NCBI RefSeq assembly: GCF_016859125.1
Contig: NZ_CP069338.1
Span: 2,480,001 to 2,544,000 of the forward strand
DNA: 64,000 bases
From: Archangium violaceum
Lineage (GTDB): Bacteria > Myxococcota > Myxococcia > Myxococcales > Myxococcaceae
Direction: 5' to 3'
Program-made: the position numbers and the translations under genes
The notes under the pieces: generated by a model
The model's input: the letters and a program-made list of their open reading frames with translations, nothing else
Told to the model about the DNA's origin: nothing
The model's database searches: none
Part shown: piece after piece, positions 1-9,241 of the stretch
How positions within the stretch are numbered: position 1 is the stretch's first letter
How the letters are laid out: each line of letters starts with the position of its first letter

Positions 1-784
1 CCCTCAGGCGCGCGAGCACGTCCGGGCGCTCCATGAGGACACGCATGCAGTGCCCGAGCAGGTGGATGGTGGTCTCCAGGCCCGCCACCAGCAGCAGGAA
101 CATGAAGCTCATCAGCTCCGCGTCACCAGGTGACTCGCCGTCCACGCGCGCCTGGAGCAGGTCCGTCACCAGGTCCTCGCGCGGCTCGCGACGGCGACGG
201 TCCAGCACCGCGGCCATCTCCGTCTCCACCTCCCGGACCGTCGCGCGGATCTCCTCCCGGCGCTTCTCGTCCTGGGGATTGGCGCTGATGCTGGTGAGAT
301 CATCCGCCCAGCGCTTGCAGCGCGCGTGCAGGGAGGGCTCCAGCCCGATGAGCTCGCCGATGACACTGGCGGGCAATGGGAGCGTGAAGGCATCCACGAA
401 GTCCACCAGTTGTTCCTCGGGGATGCGCGCGACGATGGATTCGGCGTACTGGCGCACGCGCACCTCCAACCGGGCGAGCGCCGCGGGTCCGAAGGTCCGG
501 TTCACCAGGTTGCGCAGCCGGGTGTGGGTCGGCGGATCCTGGCCGATCATCGAGTCCGAGAAGGGGTTGTGCCCCAGCCACTCCGGCTTCGTGGCCACGC
601 GCATCCCCACGTTGGAGAAGATCTGGGGATTCTTGAAGGCAGTCACCACGTCATCGTGGCGGGTGACGACCCAGTAACCACCCGGGTCCACCTGGCACAC
701 CGGCGAGTTTCGTCGCAGCTCGGCATAGACCGCATAGGGATGGGCCCGGACCTCGGGCGCCAACAGATTGATACGTCCGCTCAT
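1..784 (-). CDS. Cytochrome P450, N-terminal two thirds (cut by window edge)
   Basis: Haem-thiolate monooxygenase, soluble bacterial type with no membrane anchor. The start ATG at 784 follows AGGA; 261 residues are visible before the window ends. Seen: an N-terminal region with DPGGYWVVTRHDDV (typical beta-1 region), GQDPPTHTRLRNLVNRTF (C-helix, with the H-T-R-L-R signature), and the I-helix oxygen-activation motif AGLETT near residue 240, followed by HLLGHC. The ExxR and haem-cysteine motifs lie beyond the left edge and cannot be checked. Substrate is unknown; in myxobacteria such P450s often belong to secondary metabolism, but no biosynthetic neighbour is visible here. Confidence 0.93.
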   Translation of the reverse strand, partial: MSGRINLLAPEVRAHPYAVYAELRRNSPVCQVDPGGYWVVTRHDDVVTAFKNPQIFSNVGMRVATKPEWLGHNPFSDSMIGQDPPTHTRLRNLVNRTFGPAALARLEVRVRQYAESIVARIPEEQLVDFVDAFTLPLPASVIGELIGLEPSLHARCKRWADDLTSISANPQDEKRREEIRATVREVETEMAAVLDRRRREPREDLVTDLLQARVDGESPGDAELMSFMFLLLVAGLETTIHLLGHCMRVLMERPDVLARLR

Positions 785-957
785 CAGACAGTCCTCCGCG
801 CGGGCGGAGCGTTGGAACACCGGCCGTACCCCACGAACGCTCCCCCCACTGGAACTGTCCCTGATCCGGGCCCGAGGAGCCAGATGGGCACCTCACTGCT
901 TCTACGTGACGACGGGACACGGCTTTGAAACACAAGGAACTGGGAGACGAAAGAAAG

Positions 958-999
958 GGGACCCTCCCGCGAGGAGAGGTCTTGCACAGGAAGGGTCCC
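958..999. repeat. 8-bp inverted repeat
   Basis: GGGACCCT at 958-965 and AGGGTCCC at 992-999 are perfect inverted copies with a 26-base loop, in the 246-base gap between the TerB-like gene (ends 1031, minus) and the P450 start (784, minus). It could be a weak terminator for the TerB-like gene or a P450 operator. There is no clear T-run. Confidence 0.3.
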
Positions 1000-1030
1000 G
1001 ATACCGCCAGGCAGCGTGCTCCGCTCCCTT

Positions 1031-1465
1031 TCAGCGGGCGTACTTCATCGCGAGCACCTCGAGCACCTTCTGGGCGGTGAAGTCATCGACGCCCAGAATC
1101 CGCTGCATCCGGGTGAGGAGCTCGTCCTCCGCCTCGTCCACCTCGCCCGAGCTCATCGCGAGATCCGCGGCAAGCACGAACGCCTTGCGCTTCACCGTGT
1201 CGCTCGAGAGCTCCCTCAAGGACTCCACCGCGTCGAGGAAGTTGGAGTACTTGTTCGCGAGCTTGCTGGCCTGGGCGATGAGCTCCTCCAGCTCCTTCCC
1301 CTTGAACTCCGGGAGCTGCCCGACGAAGGCCGCGACAGAACCCACCTCGGATTCGTCGAAGTACCCGTCGGCCCCGCTCATCAAGAGCATCGAGAGCATC
1401 AACAGGACGTCATCGCTCGGCCTCTTCGCCGGAGCGGCGCTGCGGAATCTGCTCAAAAGACCCAT
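1031..1465 (-). CDS. TerB-family (tellurite resistance-like) protein
   Basis: 144-residue acidic, helical protein of the TerB fold. The chosen ATG at 1465 begins MGLLSRFRSAAPAKRP; an upstream in-frame extension is Pro/Arg/Gly-rich and unlike protein. Recognisable TerB features are an acidic helix-helix metal-binding-like pattern (SGADGYFDESEVG near residue 32) and a second half MSSGEVDEAEDELL with LGVDDFTAQKVLEVLAMKY at the end. TerB domains are widespread in stress and membrane-associated systems; the cellular role of this stand-alone member is unknown. A second, shorter TerB-like protein lies at 40084-40419. Confidence 0.8.
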   Translation of the reverse strand: MGLLSRFRSAAPAKRPSDDVLLMLSMLLMSGADGYFDESEVGSVAAFVGQLPEFKGKELEELIAQASKLANKYSNFLDAVESLRELSSDTVKRKAFVLAADLAMSSGEVDEAEDELLTRMQRILGVDDFTAQKVLEVLAMKYAR

Positions 1466-1758
1466 GATTTCCCCCTCTACGGTGCTGCGGTTGTTTTCCG
1501 GCGCACTATGCGTGGCCGCACACACCCGGTCCACTGATGATCGGTGCACGCCCCCGCCTCCTCCCCCGCAACGTTTCATTGCCCTCGGGCGGCAGTGCGG
1601 GTAGGAGTGGGCGAATTGCTTGAATGATTGGACAGTCGGGAGAAACCAGCGCCGGGGACGAAATACCGGAATTCCGGTGCCCCGCTGCACGCAAGGTCAT
1701 GCCTCCCCGCACGATGGGTAGGGAGGACGCCTCCCATCGCGCTCCACACGGAGAACCC

Positions 1759-3612
1759 ATGAGCTACACGAAGCCGCGCCCGCCGAAGCGCTCGGCGCAG
1801 TCCGTGCGTCTATCCGCCCTCGCCGCCCTGTTGCTCGCCTCGACCGCGCTCGCCCAACCCCAGGGCGTGCCGGGGTTCGAGTTGGAGCGTCTGGAATTGA
1901 ACCCCAACGGCCGGGGCTCGCTGGTGATGGGCACCGGTGAGTTGCTGCCCTCCGGAGGGTTCCGCCTCTCGCTTCTAGGTCATTACGAGAAGGATCCACT
2001 CGTGCTGTACGCGGATGGAAATCCGGTGGGCGCGGTGGTGGGAGACCGGGCCACGGCGCACCTGTTGATGGCCTGGGCGCCGATGCGGTGGCTGGAGCTG
2101 GGCCTCCACCTGCCCCTCGTCGTCTGGCAGCGCGGGGATGACCTCGGCGCCCAGGGTATCGGAGCTCCGGCCCAGACGGGACTCGGTACGCCCTCGGCCC
2201 ATGTGAGGGTGGGGCTGCTCTCGCAGCGGCGGAAGGCCCCGTTGGATCTGGCCGTCGAGCTGGGCGCGGGGATTCCCGTGGGCAGCCTGGAGACGCTCTC
2301 GCGGGACAACACCTTCCGGTTCTCGCCCAAGGTGATGCTGGGCCGGCGCTTCGGCCTGCTCCGCGCCGGTGTGGAGGCGGGCGCGCTGATCCGTCCCACG
2401 GTCACCCTCATCGCGGACCAGAACGTCCAGGACGAGGTGGGCAACGAGGTACGCCTGGGCGCGGTCGTCGCCACCACGGGCACCGGGTTGCGCGGAGAGC
2501 TCAACGTGCGTGGCACGCTGCCGCTCACGAACCAGCCGAGCTCCCTGGAGCTGTTGGCCGGCCTGCGGCTGCCGCTGGGCCAACTGGCGGAGCTCTATGC
2601 GTTGGGCGGACCCGGCTTCGGGGATACGCCCGGCACGCCGTCCTTCCGCGTGCTGCTCGGCGTGGCCCTGGGAGGTTCCGAGCCCCCGGATGCCGCGCCG
2701 CGGGATGACGACGGCGATGGCGTGACGAATGACGAGGACGCATGCCCCAACCAGGCGGGCCCGGCCAGGAACAAGGGCTGCCCGGAGAAGGACACGGATG
2801 GCGACGGCATCGTGGACTCCGTGGACAAGTGCCCCACGGAGGCGGGCCCTGCCCAGAACCAGGGCTGCGCGGTGGCGGACGCGGACGGGGATGGCATCGC
2901 GGATGGCAAGGACAAGTGCCCCAACGAGGCCGGCCCGCCCGAGAACCAGGGCTGTGCGGTGAAGGACCGGGATGGCGACGGCATCGAGGACGCCAAGGAC
3001 AAGTGCCCCACGGAGGCGGGTCCGAGCGCGCGTCAGGGCTGCCCGGTGAAGGACACGGATGGCGACGGCGTCGTGGACGAGCGCGACGCGTGCCCCAAGG
3101 AGGCCGGTCTGGTGGAGCTGCGCGGCTGCCCGCCGAAGGACTCGGACGGCGACGCCGTGTCGGACCACCTGGACAACTGCCCCAAGGAGAAGGGCGTGGA
3201 GGCCAACCACGGCTGCCCGCCGCAGCAGGAGCAGTTCGTGGCCATCCAGAAGGGCCAGCTGGAGATCAAGCAGGCCGTGTTCTTCGCCACCAACAAGGCC
3301 ATCATCCAGCGCCGCTCCTTCCGGATGCTGAATCAGGTCGCCCGGGTCATCAAGGAGCACCCGGAGATCGAGAAGATCATCATCGAGGGCCACTCCGACA
3401 ACATCGGCGATCCGGACGCCAACCGCAGGCTCTCGCTGGCGCGGGCGCAGGCGGTGAAGGAGTACCTCGTGAAGAAGGGCGTGGAGGCCTCGCGCCTGGA
3501 GGCCCGGGGCTACGGGCCCGATCGGCCCCTGATGTCCAACAAGACCGCCAAGGGTCGCGCGGCCAACCGCCGCGTGGCCTTCACCATCGTCACCCCCGAG
3601 AGCGAGCAGTAA
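1759..3612 (+). CDS. OmpA-family outer membrane protein with thrombospondin type-3 repeats
   Basis: 617 residues from the ATG at 1759 (GGAG just upstream). Order: a signal peptide ending near LLASTALAQ (about residue 34), a beta-rich region with outer-membrane-barrel character to about residue 310, six TSP3-like calcium-binding repeats of about 29 residues (DxDGDGxxDxxDxCP..AGP..GC), then a C-terminal OmpA/MotB peptidoglycan-binding domain. The latter contains IIIEGHSDNIGD and NRRLSLARAQAVKEYL, including the Asp and Arg used to bind diaminopimelate. It likely tethers the outer membrane to the wall. The next gene starts 18 bases downstream, so the two are probably co-transcribed. Confidence 0.92.
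   Translation: MSYTKPRPPKRSAQSVRLSALAALLLASTALAQPQGVPGFELERLELNPNGRGSLVMGTGELLPSGGFRLSLLGHYEKDPLVLYADGNPVGAVVGDRATAHLLMAWAPMRWLELGLHLPLVVWQRGDDLGAQGIGAPAQTGLGTPSAHVRVGLLSQRRKAPLDLAVELGAGIPVGSLETLSRDNTFRFSPKVMLGRRFGLLRAGVEAGALIRPTVTLIADQNVQDEVGNEVRLGAVVATTGTGLRGELNVRGTLPLTNQPSSLELLAGLRLPLGQLAELYALGGPGFGDTPGTPSFRVLLGVALGGSEPPDAAPRDDDGDGVTNDEDACPNQAGPARNKGCPEKDTDGDGIVDSVDKCPTEAGPAQNQGCAVADADGDGIADGKDKCPNEAGPPENQGCAVKDRDGDGIEDAKDKCPTEAGPSARQGCPVKDTDGDGVVDERDACPKEAGLVELRGCPPKDSDGDAVSDHLDNCPKEKGVEANHGCPPQQEQFVAIQKGQLEIKQAVFFATNKAIIQRRSFRMLNQVARVIKEHPEIEKIIIEGHSDNIGDPDANRRLSLARAQAVKEYLVKKGVEASRLEARGYGPDRPLMSNKTAKGRAANRRVAFTIVTPESEQ
2703..3226 (+). repeat. In-gene tandem repeat: six TSP3 units
   Basis: Six consecutive imperfect units of about 87 bases inside the OmpA-family gene. 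Each encodes D-x-D-G-D-G followed by a Cys-Pro and a Gly-Cys pair. The last unit has DGDAVSD instead of DGDG. Calcium-binding spacer between barrel and OmpA domain. Confidence 0.85.
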
Positions 3613-3630
3613 CCCAAGGAATCAAAGGTC

Positions 3631-5607
3631 ATGAAAACTCCATTCATGAAGAAGTGGCTCGCGGCCGCCCTGTGCGTGGTGGCCCTCGGCACGGGGACGG
3701 CCCTGGCCGAGCCCGACTCGTTCGGAGTGGGCACGGGGCGCGATGGGCCGCTCACCGTGGCGGGGAGTGGCACCATCATCAACACCTATGCCCAGGTGAC
3801 GGCGCCCCTGGCGACGGGGGACACCTCCCTCCCGATCGAAGCCTGCACCGGCTGCTTCGCGGATGGCGATCTGGTGATGGTGTACCAGACGACGGGCATC
3901 ACGCCCGTCCCCGCCTCGGGAATCCAGGCTCCCGTCGACCTCACCAATAATCCGGTGGGGCGCTGGGAGCTCGCGCGGGTGGCCTCGGTGACGGCGTCGA
4001 CGCTGGAGCTGACGGCGCCGCTCGTCCATACGTACGCGGCGGATGTGACCCAGGTCATCCGGGTGCCCGAGTACACCACGGTCACCATCGCCTCCGGCCA
4101 GGGCATCACGGCTCCCGCCTGGAACGGGCGCACGGGCGGGATCGTCGCGTTCCTGGCCAATGGCGTGGTGTCCAACAACGGGCTGATCACCGCCACGGGT
4201 ATCGGGTTCCGGGGAGGCCAGTACGTCAATGACACCACCGGGTTGCGCGGCTGCACGGAGGTGGATGAGCCGGCCCCCGCGGGCGCACAGAAGGGTGAGG
4301 GCATCGCAATCTCGCGCTACGGGCCCGAGCAGACCGGGCGCGGCAACGTGGCCAATGGCGCGGGCGGCGGCGTCTGCTTCAAGTCGGGCGGTGGCGGAGG
4401 AGGCAATGGTGGCGCGGGCGGGAAGGGAGGGCGCTCGGAGGGTGCAACCGACGGCGGCCGGGATGTGGGTGGACTGGGGGGCGCGGCGCTCACCTACTCG
4501 GCGCTGAACCACCTCTCGTTCGGCGGTGGTGGTGGAGCCGGTCATGGCGCCAACAACACAGGCGTCCCGGGCGGTAATGGCGGTGGCGCCATCTTCATCC
4601 GGGCCGATCAGCTCACGGGCAATGGCAGCATCAGCGCCTCGGGAAACCTGGGCGGTGCCGCGACCTCGGATGGAAGCAGTGGCGGTGGAGCGGGTGGCTC
4701 CATCTACCTGCGTGTCATCAGAACCGCCGACTGCGCTTCGCTCCTCGCCAATGGCGGTATCGGAGGCAACGTGAACGCCATTCGCGTGGGCCCTGGGGGG
4801 GGTGGTGGCGGTGGGCGGGTTCTGTTCCAGGCCGCGGGAGGGAGCTGCGGCAACAACATCATCGCCACCGGCGCCGCGTCCGGAATCCAGCAGGATCCCG
4901 CGGACGCCTCCTACGGAGCCCAGGCGGGCAGCAACGGCGCCTCCACCGTGGTGCCGGGCGGATTCGTCATCCCGCCGCCTCCCACGGTGCTCACACCGGC
5001 CAACGGCAGCATCACCACCCCGCGTCCCCTCATCACGGGCAAGGCCCTGCCCAATGCCACGGTGATCATCTTCCTCGATGGCGTCGAGATCGGCTCGACG
5101 ACGTCCGATGAGGCTGGCAACTACTCTCTCACCCCGCCCTCGCCGCTCTCCGACGGAGAGCACATGGTGCAGGCCGTCACGGAGGTGGAGGCGGTACGAG
5201 GTGAGCGGAGCGCGATCAACACCTTCACCGTGGACACCTCGGTGCCAGACACCACCATCGTCTCCGGTCCATCGGGCTACACCCAGGAGCGGGACGCGAC
5301 GTTCGAGTTCAGCTCGAACGAGCAGAATGTAATCTACGAGTGCAGCCTGGATGGCGCCGAGTTCACCCCGTGCCCGTCGCCTGTCACCTTCACCAATCTG
5401 GCCGAGGGACCTCACACCCTGCAGGTGCGAGCCCGCGATGCCGCGGGCAACGTGGATGAGTCTCCGGCCTCCCGGACCTTCCGCGTCACCACCGCGGACC
5501 TCGCCCTGCTGGGCAGTGGCTGCTCGGCCACGGGGCGCGACTCCTCGCTGGTCCTGATCGGACTGGGAGCACTCGCCGCGCTGCTCCGCCGCCGGCGCCA
5601 CAACTGA
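3631..5607 (+). CDS. AgmC-like surface protein, Ig-like domains, MYXO-CTERM
   Basis: 658 residues. A signal peptide (KKWLAAALCVVALGTGTALA) is followed by a beta-helical/Gly-rich region, very rich in GGGGG and GNGG between about residues 200 and 400. A bacterial Ig-like domain (ANGSITTPRPLITGKALPNA, about 455-545) follows, then a second beta-sandwich (about 550-630), and a MYXO-CTERM tail: Gly-Cys-Ser, a hydrophobic stretch and RRRRHN. The architecture matches proteins annotated in myxobacteria as adventurous gliding motility protein AgmC. MYXO-CTERM proteins are exported and cell-surface sorted. It is probably co-transcribed with the upstream OmpA gene (18-base gap). A motility role is by family resemblance only. 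Confidence 0.8.
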   Translation: MKTPFMKKWLAAALCVVALGTGTALAEPDSFGVGTGRDGPLTVAGSGTIINTYAQVTAPLATGDTSLPIEACTGCFADGDLVMVYQTTGITPVPASGIQAPVDLTNNPVGRWELARVASVTASTLELTAPLVHTYAADVTQVIRVPEYTTVTIASGQGITAPAWNGRTGGIVAFLANGVVSNNGLITATGIGFRGGQYVNDTTGLRGCTEVDEPAPAGAQKGEGIAISRYGPEQTGRGNVANGAGGGVCFKSGGGGGGNGGAGGKGGRSEGATDGGRDVGGLGGAALTYSALNHLSFGGGGGAGHGANNTGVPGGNGGGAIFIRADQLTGNGSISASGNLGGAATSDGSSGGGAGGSIYLRVIRTADCASLLANGGIGGNVNAIRVGPGGGGGGGRVLFQAAGGSCGNNIIATGAASGIQQDPADASYGAQAGSNGASTVVPGGFVIPPPPTVLTPANGSITTPRPLITGKALPNATVIIFLDGVEIGSTTSDEAGNYSLTPPSPLSDGEHMVQAVTEVEAVRGERSAINTFTVDTSVPDTTIVSGPSGYTQERDATFEFSSNEQNVIYECSLDGAEFTPCPSPVTFTNLAEGPHTLQVRARDAAGNVDESPASRTFRVTTADLALLGSGCSATGRDSSLVLIGLGALAALLRRRRHN

Positions 5608-5631
5608 CAACGCCTACGTCGTGATTCGGGC

Positions 5632-5675
5632 CGGGCCCCCTTCCCTCCCCTGGGAAGCGGGGCCCGACTCTTCTT
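5632..5675. terminator. Bidirectional intrinsic terminator
   Basis: CGGGCCCCCTTCCC, loop TCCCCT, then GGGAAGCGGGGCCCG: a near-perfect 14-bp hairpin with one bulge, followed by ACTCTTCTTC. It sits between the convergent AgmC-like and CheB genes and can serve both. Confidence 0.7.
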
Positions 5676-5678
5676 CAT

Positions 5679-6749
5679 CTACGCGAGGGGAGAGCCCCTG
5701 CCGGAGGGCGAGGGGCAGGACCTCGCGAGCGCGACCAGCAACGAGGACATCTCGCCCGGGGTGAGCGTCTGGCTCGCCGCCCCGAGCGCCCTCGCCGCAC
5801 CCGGCATCCCGTCCACCACGCAGCTCGCCCCGTCCTGCGCCACCGTCAGCGCTCCCGCCTGACGCATCGCCAGCAGCCCTCGCGCGCCGTCCTCGCCCAT
5901 CCCCGTCAGCAACAGCCCCACCGCCCTCGAGCCGTAGAAGCCCGCCACGCTCTCGAAGAGCACGTCCACCGAGGGCACCGCCACGCCCCTCGACACCTGC
6001 GTCTGCAACCGGCCCCCGCGCACCGCCAGGTCCCGGTCCGCCGGAGACACGAACACCGTCCCGGGCTCCAGCCACTCCCCTCCCTGCGCCGCCACCACCC
6101 GGTGCCCCGTGCCGCACAGCCAGCGCGCGAAGCCCGGCTCGAAGCCCCGAACGATGTGCTGCGCCACCACCACCGGAAAGGGCGCGGGCGACGGCAACGC
6201 GCGCAACATCTCGTACACCAGCGGCGGCGCTCCCGTGGAACCGCCTATCGCCAGCAGCGAGCAGGGTCTCGCCTCGGACGCCGGCACCACGACCAACGGA
6301 GCGGGCGGCACCACCGGCAGCCGCAGCGCCGTCCGTCTGCGGCCCACCACCCGCGCATGCGCCATCACCCGCACCGTGCGCAGCAGCCGCTCGCGGAACT
6401 CCTTCACCGCCTCCAGCCCGCCCACGATGGGCTTGGCCAGCACCTCCACCGCTCCCGCCCTCAAGGACTCGAAGGTCCTGTCCCTCCCCGGCGTGTCCAG
6501 CTGCCCGCTGAGCACCACGATGGGACAGGGCGCCGTGGCCATGATCTCCGCGATGGCCTCCACCCCGTCCATGCCCCCGGGCAGGACCAGATCCATCAGC
6601 ACCAGTTGGGGACTCCATCGCTGCACCGCCGCCACCGCGTCGCGGCCATTGTTCACGGCCGGCAACAGCTCGATGTCCGGCTCACGGCGCAGAATCTGTT
6701 CGAGGAAGGCGACGACCGAACGCGAGTCCTCAACCAGCAGCAGCTTCAA
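5679..6749 (-). CDS. cheB: Chemotaxis response regulator protein-glutamate methylesterase CheB
   Basis: Removes methyl groups from chemoreceptor glutamates. The N-terminal receiver domain has the acidic pair in LLVEDS and phospho-acceptor Asp in LVLMDLVLPGG. The C-terminal methylesterase has the serine motif AIGGSTGAP, histidine in VVAQHI and aspartate in TGMGEDGARGL. The start is taken as TTG 6749 (encoding MKLLLVEDS) because AGGGAGG lies about 8 bases upstream. A longer reading from TTG 6773 is open but poorly placed for a ribosome binding site. No cheR, cheA or receptor gene is adjacent, so it is an orphan here and may serve a non-flagellar chemosensory pathway elsewhere in the genome. Confidence 0.92.
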   Translation of the reverse strand: MKLLLVEDSRSVVAFLEQILRREPDIELLPAVNNGRDAVAAVQRWSPQLVLMDLVLPGGMDGVEAIAEIMATAPCPIVVLSGQLDTPGRDRTFESLRAGAVEVLAKPIVGGLEAVKEFRERLLRTVRVMAHARVVGRRRTALRLPVVPPAPLVVVPASEARPCSLLAIGGSTGAPPLVYEMLRALPSPAPFPVVVAQHIVRGFEPGFARWLCGTGHRVVAAQGGEWLEPGTVFVSPADRDLAVRGGRLQTQVSRGVAVPSVDVLFESVAGFYGSRAVGLLLTGMGEDGARGLLAMRQAGALTVAQDGASCVVDGMPGAARALGAASQTLTPGEMSSLLVALARSCPSPSGRGSPLA

Positions 6750-6872
6750 CTGTGCGGCCTCCCTACCCGTCAACGCTCACACCAGGCCCAGGTAGGTGGC
6801 CTGTTCGGCCCCACCCTTTAGCACAGACGCGTCCAACCCCGCCCGCCGAGCCCACCGTGTCCCTCCGAAAGC

Positions 6873-7532
6873 TCACTTCTTCCCGGAGGACCTGGAAGCC
6901 TTGCGCAACGAGGCCGTCACCTTCACCAGCGCATCGTGCGGGCAGAGCGTGGTGTGCGTCGCCTTCTCGTAGCCACGCAGGGTGATGTCGACGACGACAG
7001 GCTTGCCCGGAAGGCAGTCGAGCCCCACCGACACGGGCGTCTCGCCCTGATCCCTCCCATCCACCCGGACGTTGGCCCCGGATGGCTCGGACTCGACCAT
7101 GAGGATGGCCCCGTCGAACTCGGCGCGAGCCTCGCGCGTCACCGAGCCCCGCGAGGGCGAGGTGGGTGCCCGAGGAGCCGGGGTGCTCCCCACAGGCACC
7201 TCTGGCGCCGCGGCCTCCGGCTCCGAGGGCGCGCCCGACTCCTCGGGCTCCACCGGCTCCTCGGAGAAGGTGGGCATCAGGGTGAGCATCCTCGGTTTCG
7301 TGGAGAGTTCGCCGAGGAGCAACGGACGGACGAACAGCCCCACCGCCACCAGGGCGCACAGCGCCGAGGCCAGCTTCAGCACCGCGGCCACCGACTCGCT
7401 CCCGGCACCTCCCGCCGCACGGCCGGGAGGCACCGACGCCATGGCCCGGGGCGGGCCCCCATCGGAAGCACGGGGCACTCGCACGGGCTCGGGGGTGGAG
7501 GGCTCCTGTGGACGCGGTGCGTTACCGTTCAC
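6873..7532 (-). CDS. Membrane-anchored PEGA-domain protein
   Basis: 219 residues. A Pro-rich cytoplasmic N-terminus is followed by one membrane segment (VLKLASALCALVAVGLFV, about residues 50-70), a Pro/Glu/Ala-rich linker with about 15 prolines, and a C-terminal PEGA domain (VESEPSGANVRVDGRDQGETP, then GYEKATHTTLCPHD). PEGA domains are surface or periplasmic beta modules. The gene lies 30 bases downstream of the GspE-like ATPase on the same strand, so the two probably form an operon and may act together. Confidence 0.82.
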   Translation of the reverse strand: MNGNAPRPQEPSTPEPVRVPRASDGGPPRAMASVPPGRAAGGAGSESVAAVLKLASALCALVAVGLFVRPLLLGELSTKPRMLTLMPTFSEEPVEPEESGAPSEPEAAAPEVPVGSTPAPRAPTSPSRGSVTREARAEFDGAILMVESEPSGANVRVDGRDQGETPVSVGLDCLPGKPVVVDITLRGYEKATHTTLCPHDALVKVTASLRKASRSSGKK

Positions 7533-7562
7533 GACTCCACCTCCAGGGATGCACCGGACGAC

Positions 7563-9089
7563 TCAACCCACCACACGGAAGACCTCGCGCAACGACGTGA
7601 CTCCGGAATTCACGCGCTCCAACCCCGCGGCGAGCAGCGGAATCATGCCCTCCTGCACCGCGATGTCGTGCGTCTGCGACGTGGGAACCTTGGTGTTGAC
7701 GCACTCGCGGATGGCCGGGCTGACACGCAGCACCTCGTAGAGGGCGGCGCGTCCCAGGTAGCCGGAGCCGTCGCAGCGCTGACAACCCGCCGCCGTGAAG
7801 AACGGACCCGTGGTGGGCAGGCCCGCCGCTTCCAGGCGCGCCAGTTCGTCGATCTCCGGGCTGGTGGGCACACGGCAATGCGGGCACAGCGCGCGCACGA
7901 GCCGCTGCGAGATGCTCGCCACCGTGGCGGACGCGAGCAGGAAGGGCTCCACGCCCATCTCGATGAGCCGGTTGAAGACGCCCGCGGACGAGCTCGCGTG
8001 CACCGTGGTGAGCAGCAGGTGTCCACTGAGGCCGGCCTGGATGGCGGTGCGCGCCGTCTCCGCGTCGCGAATCTCTCCCACCATGATGACGTTGGGATCC
8101 TGGCGCAGCACGGACCGCAGACCCTGGGCGAAGGTGAAGCCCTGCTCGGCGTTCACCTGCGTCTGGGAGAAGAGCGGCACGTCGTACTCCACCGGATCCT
8201 CGATGGTGGCGATGCGCGTCAGGTCCCCGCGCGTCTGCTTGATGTAGCCCAGCGAGGCGTACAGCGTCGTCGTCTTGCCGCTGCCGGTGGCGCCCGCGAC
8301 GAAGATGACGCCCTGGGGAGCATCCAGCAGGCGCTGGTAGGTGGTGAGGACGCCCTGAGGGAAACCCAGCCGGGTCAGCTCGGGCAGGCGCACGGTGCTC
8401 CGGGCGATGCGCAGCGCCACGGACTCGCCGTGGTTGGTGGGCAGCAATGACAGACGGATGTCCGCGGGGCCCTCCTGCGTGCTGATGGAGAAGTGGCCGT
8501 CCTGGGGCCGGTCCGAGCGGAAGAGGACCGCCTTGCCCAGCACCTTGAGGCGGTTGATGAGGCGCGGGTGGTGCTCGCGCGGCAGCATCATCACCTCCTC
8601 GAGCACGCCATGGACGCGGAAGGCGATGCGCGTGCCCTTCTCCAGCGGGTGCATGTGCACGTCGCTGGCGCCCACGCGGATGGCCCCATCCAGCAGCATG
8701 TCCACGAAGGCGATCATGTCCGGCTCGGCGCGCAGCACGTAGCCGCGCAGCACGACTTGCAGCTCGGCGAGCATCTCGCGCACGGCGACCGCCACGTCCG
8801 CGTCCACCACCGCCAGCGGGGACAGGGACTGCCGCCGCGCGAAGGACTGGCGCGAGCGACGGACCCGGCTCTCCGCCCAGGCGCCTCCCGCGCCCAGCGC
8901 CAGGCACAGCCCCACACAGCCCAGCACCGCGGGTGTGATGGCGAGTCCCAGGAAGCGCGTGCCGAGCCGGCGCGCGGTGTCCATGTCCTCGAGGGGATTC
9001 TGGTAGAGCCACGCGCCGATGCTCCCGACGAGCACCAGTAGGGTCAGCACCCACGTGGCCTGGGCGGCTCTTCGGAGAAGCTGGATCAT
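7563..9089 (-). CDS. GspE/PilB-family secretion ATPase with an N-terminal membrane region
   Basis: 508 residues from ATG 9089 (a GTG at 9101 is an alternative). Walker A is GATGSGKTTT; the Asp box is TIEDPVEYDVPLFSQTQVNA; Walker B region is VIMVGEIRDAETARTA; His box is LLLTTVHASS. A C-terminal zinc-ribbon (CPHC ... CQRC) precedes GYLGRAALYEVL. These are hallmarks of type II secretion/type IV pilus assembly ATPases. Unusually, the normal N1/MshEN domain is missing; instead two hydrophobic segments lie within the first 75 residues (TWVLTLLVLVGSIGAWLY and LAITPAVLGCVGLCLALGAG). No other pilus or secretion genes are adjacent apart from the PEGA gene. Confidence 0.88.
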   Translation of the reverse strand: MIQLLRRAAQATWVLTLLVLVGSIGAWLYQNPLEDMDTARRLGTRFLGLAITPAVLGCVGLCLALGAGGAWAESRVRRSRQSFARRQSLSPLAVVDADVAVAVREMLAELQVVLRGYVLRAEPDMIAFVDMLLDGAIRVGASDVHMHPLEKGTRIAFRVHGVLEEVMMLPREHHPRLINRLKVLGKAVLFRSDRPQDGHFSISTQEGPADIRLSLLPTNHGESVALRIARSTVRLPELTRLGFPQGVLTTYQRLLDAPQGVIFVAGATGSGKTTTLYASLGYIKQTRGDLTRIATIEDPVEYDVPLFSQTQVNAEQGFTFAQGLRSVLRQDPNVIMVGEIRDAETARTAIQAGLSGHLLLTTVHASSSAGVFNRLIEMGVEPFLLASATVASISQRLVRALCPHCRVPTSPEIDELARLEAAGLPTTGPFFTAAGCQRCDGSGYLGRAALYEVLRVSPAIRECVNTKVPTSQTHDIAVQEGMIPLLAAGLERVNSGVTSLREVFRVVG

Positions 9090-9241
9090 GTGAGAGCCCA
9101 CACGCTAGCAGGTGGGTCCTCGCGTCTCAATTCCACGGACGTCCGGTGTGCGGGAATGGCAGCGATCTTCAGCGAGAATCCGCACCGCCGCAGCAACCAT
9201 TCTTGGCCCGCGAGGCTTGTTCGCCCACCGGGCACGGCTCC

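Noticed and set aside
2703-3226. CRISPR-like tandem repeat
   Set aside because: The repeat encodes TSP3 units in frame; there are no unique spacers.
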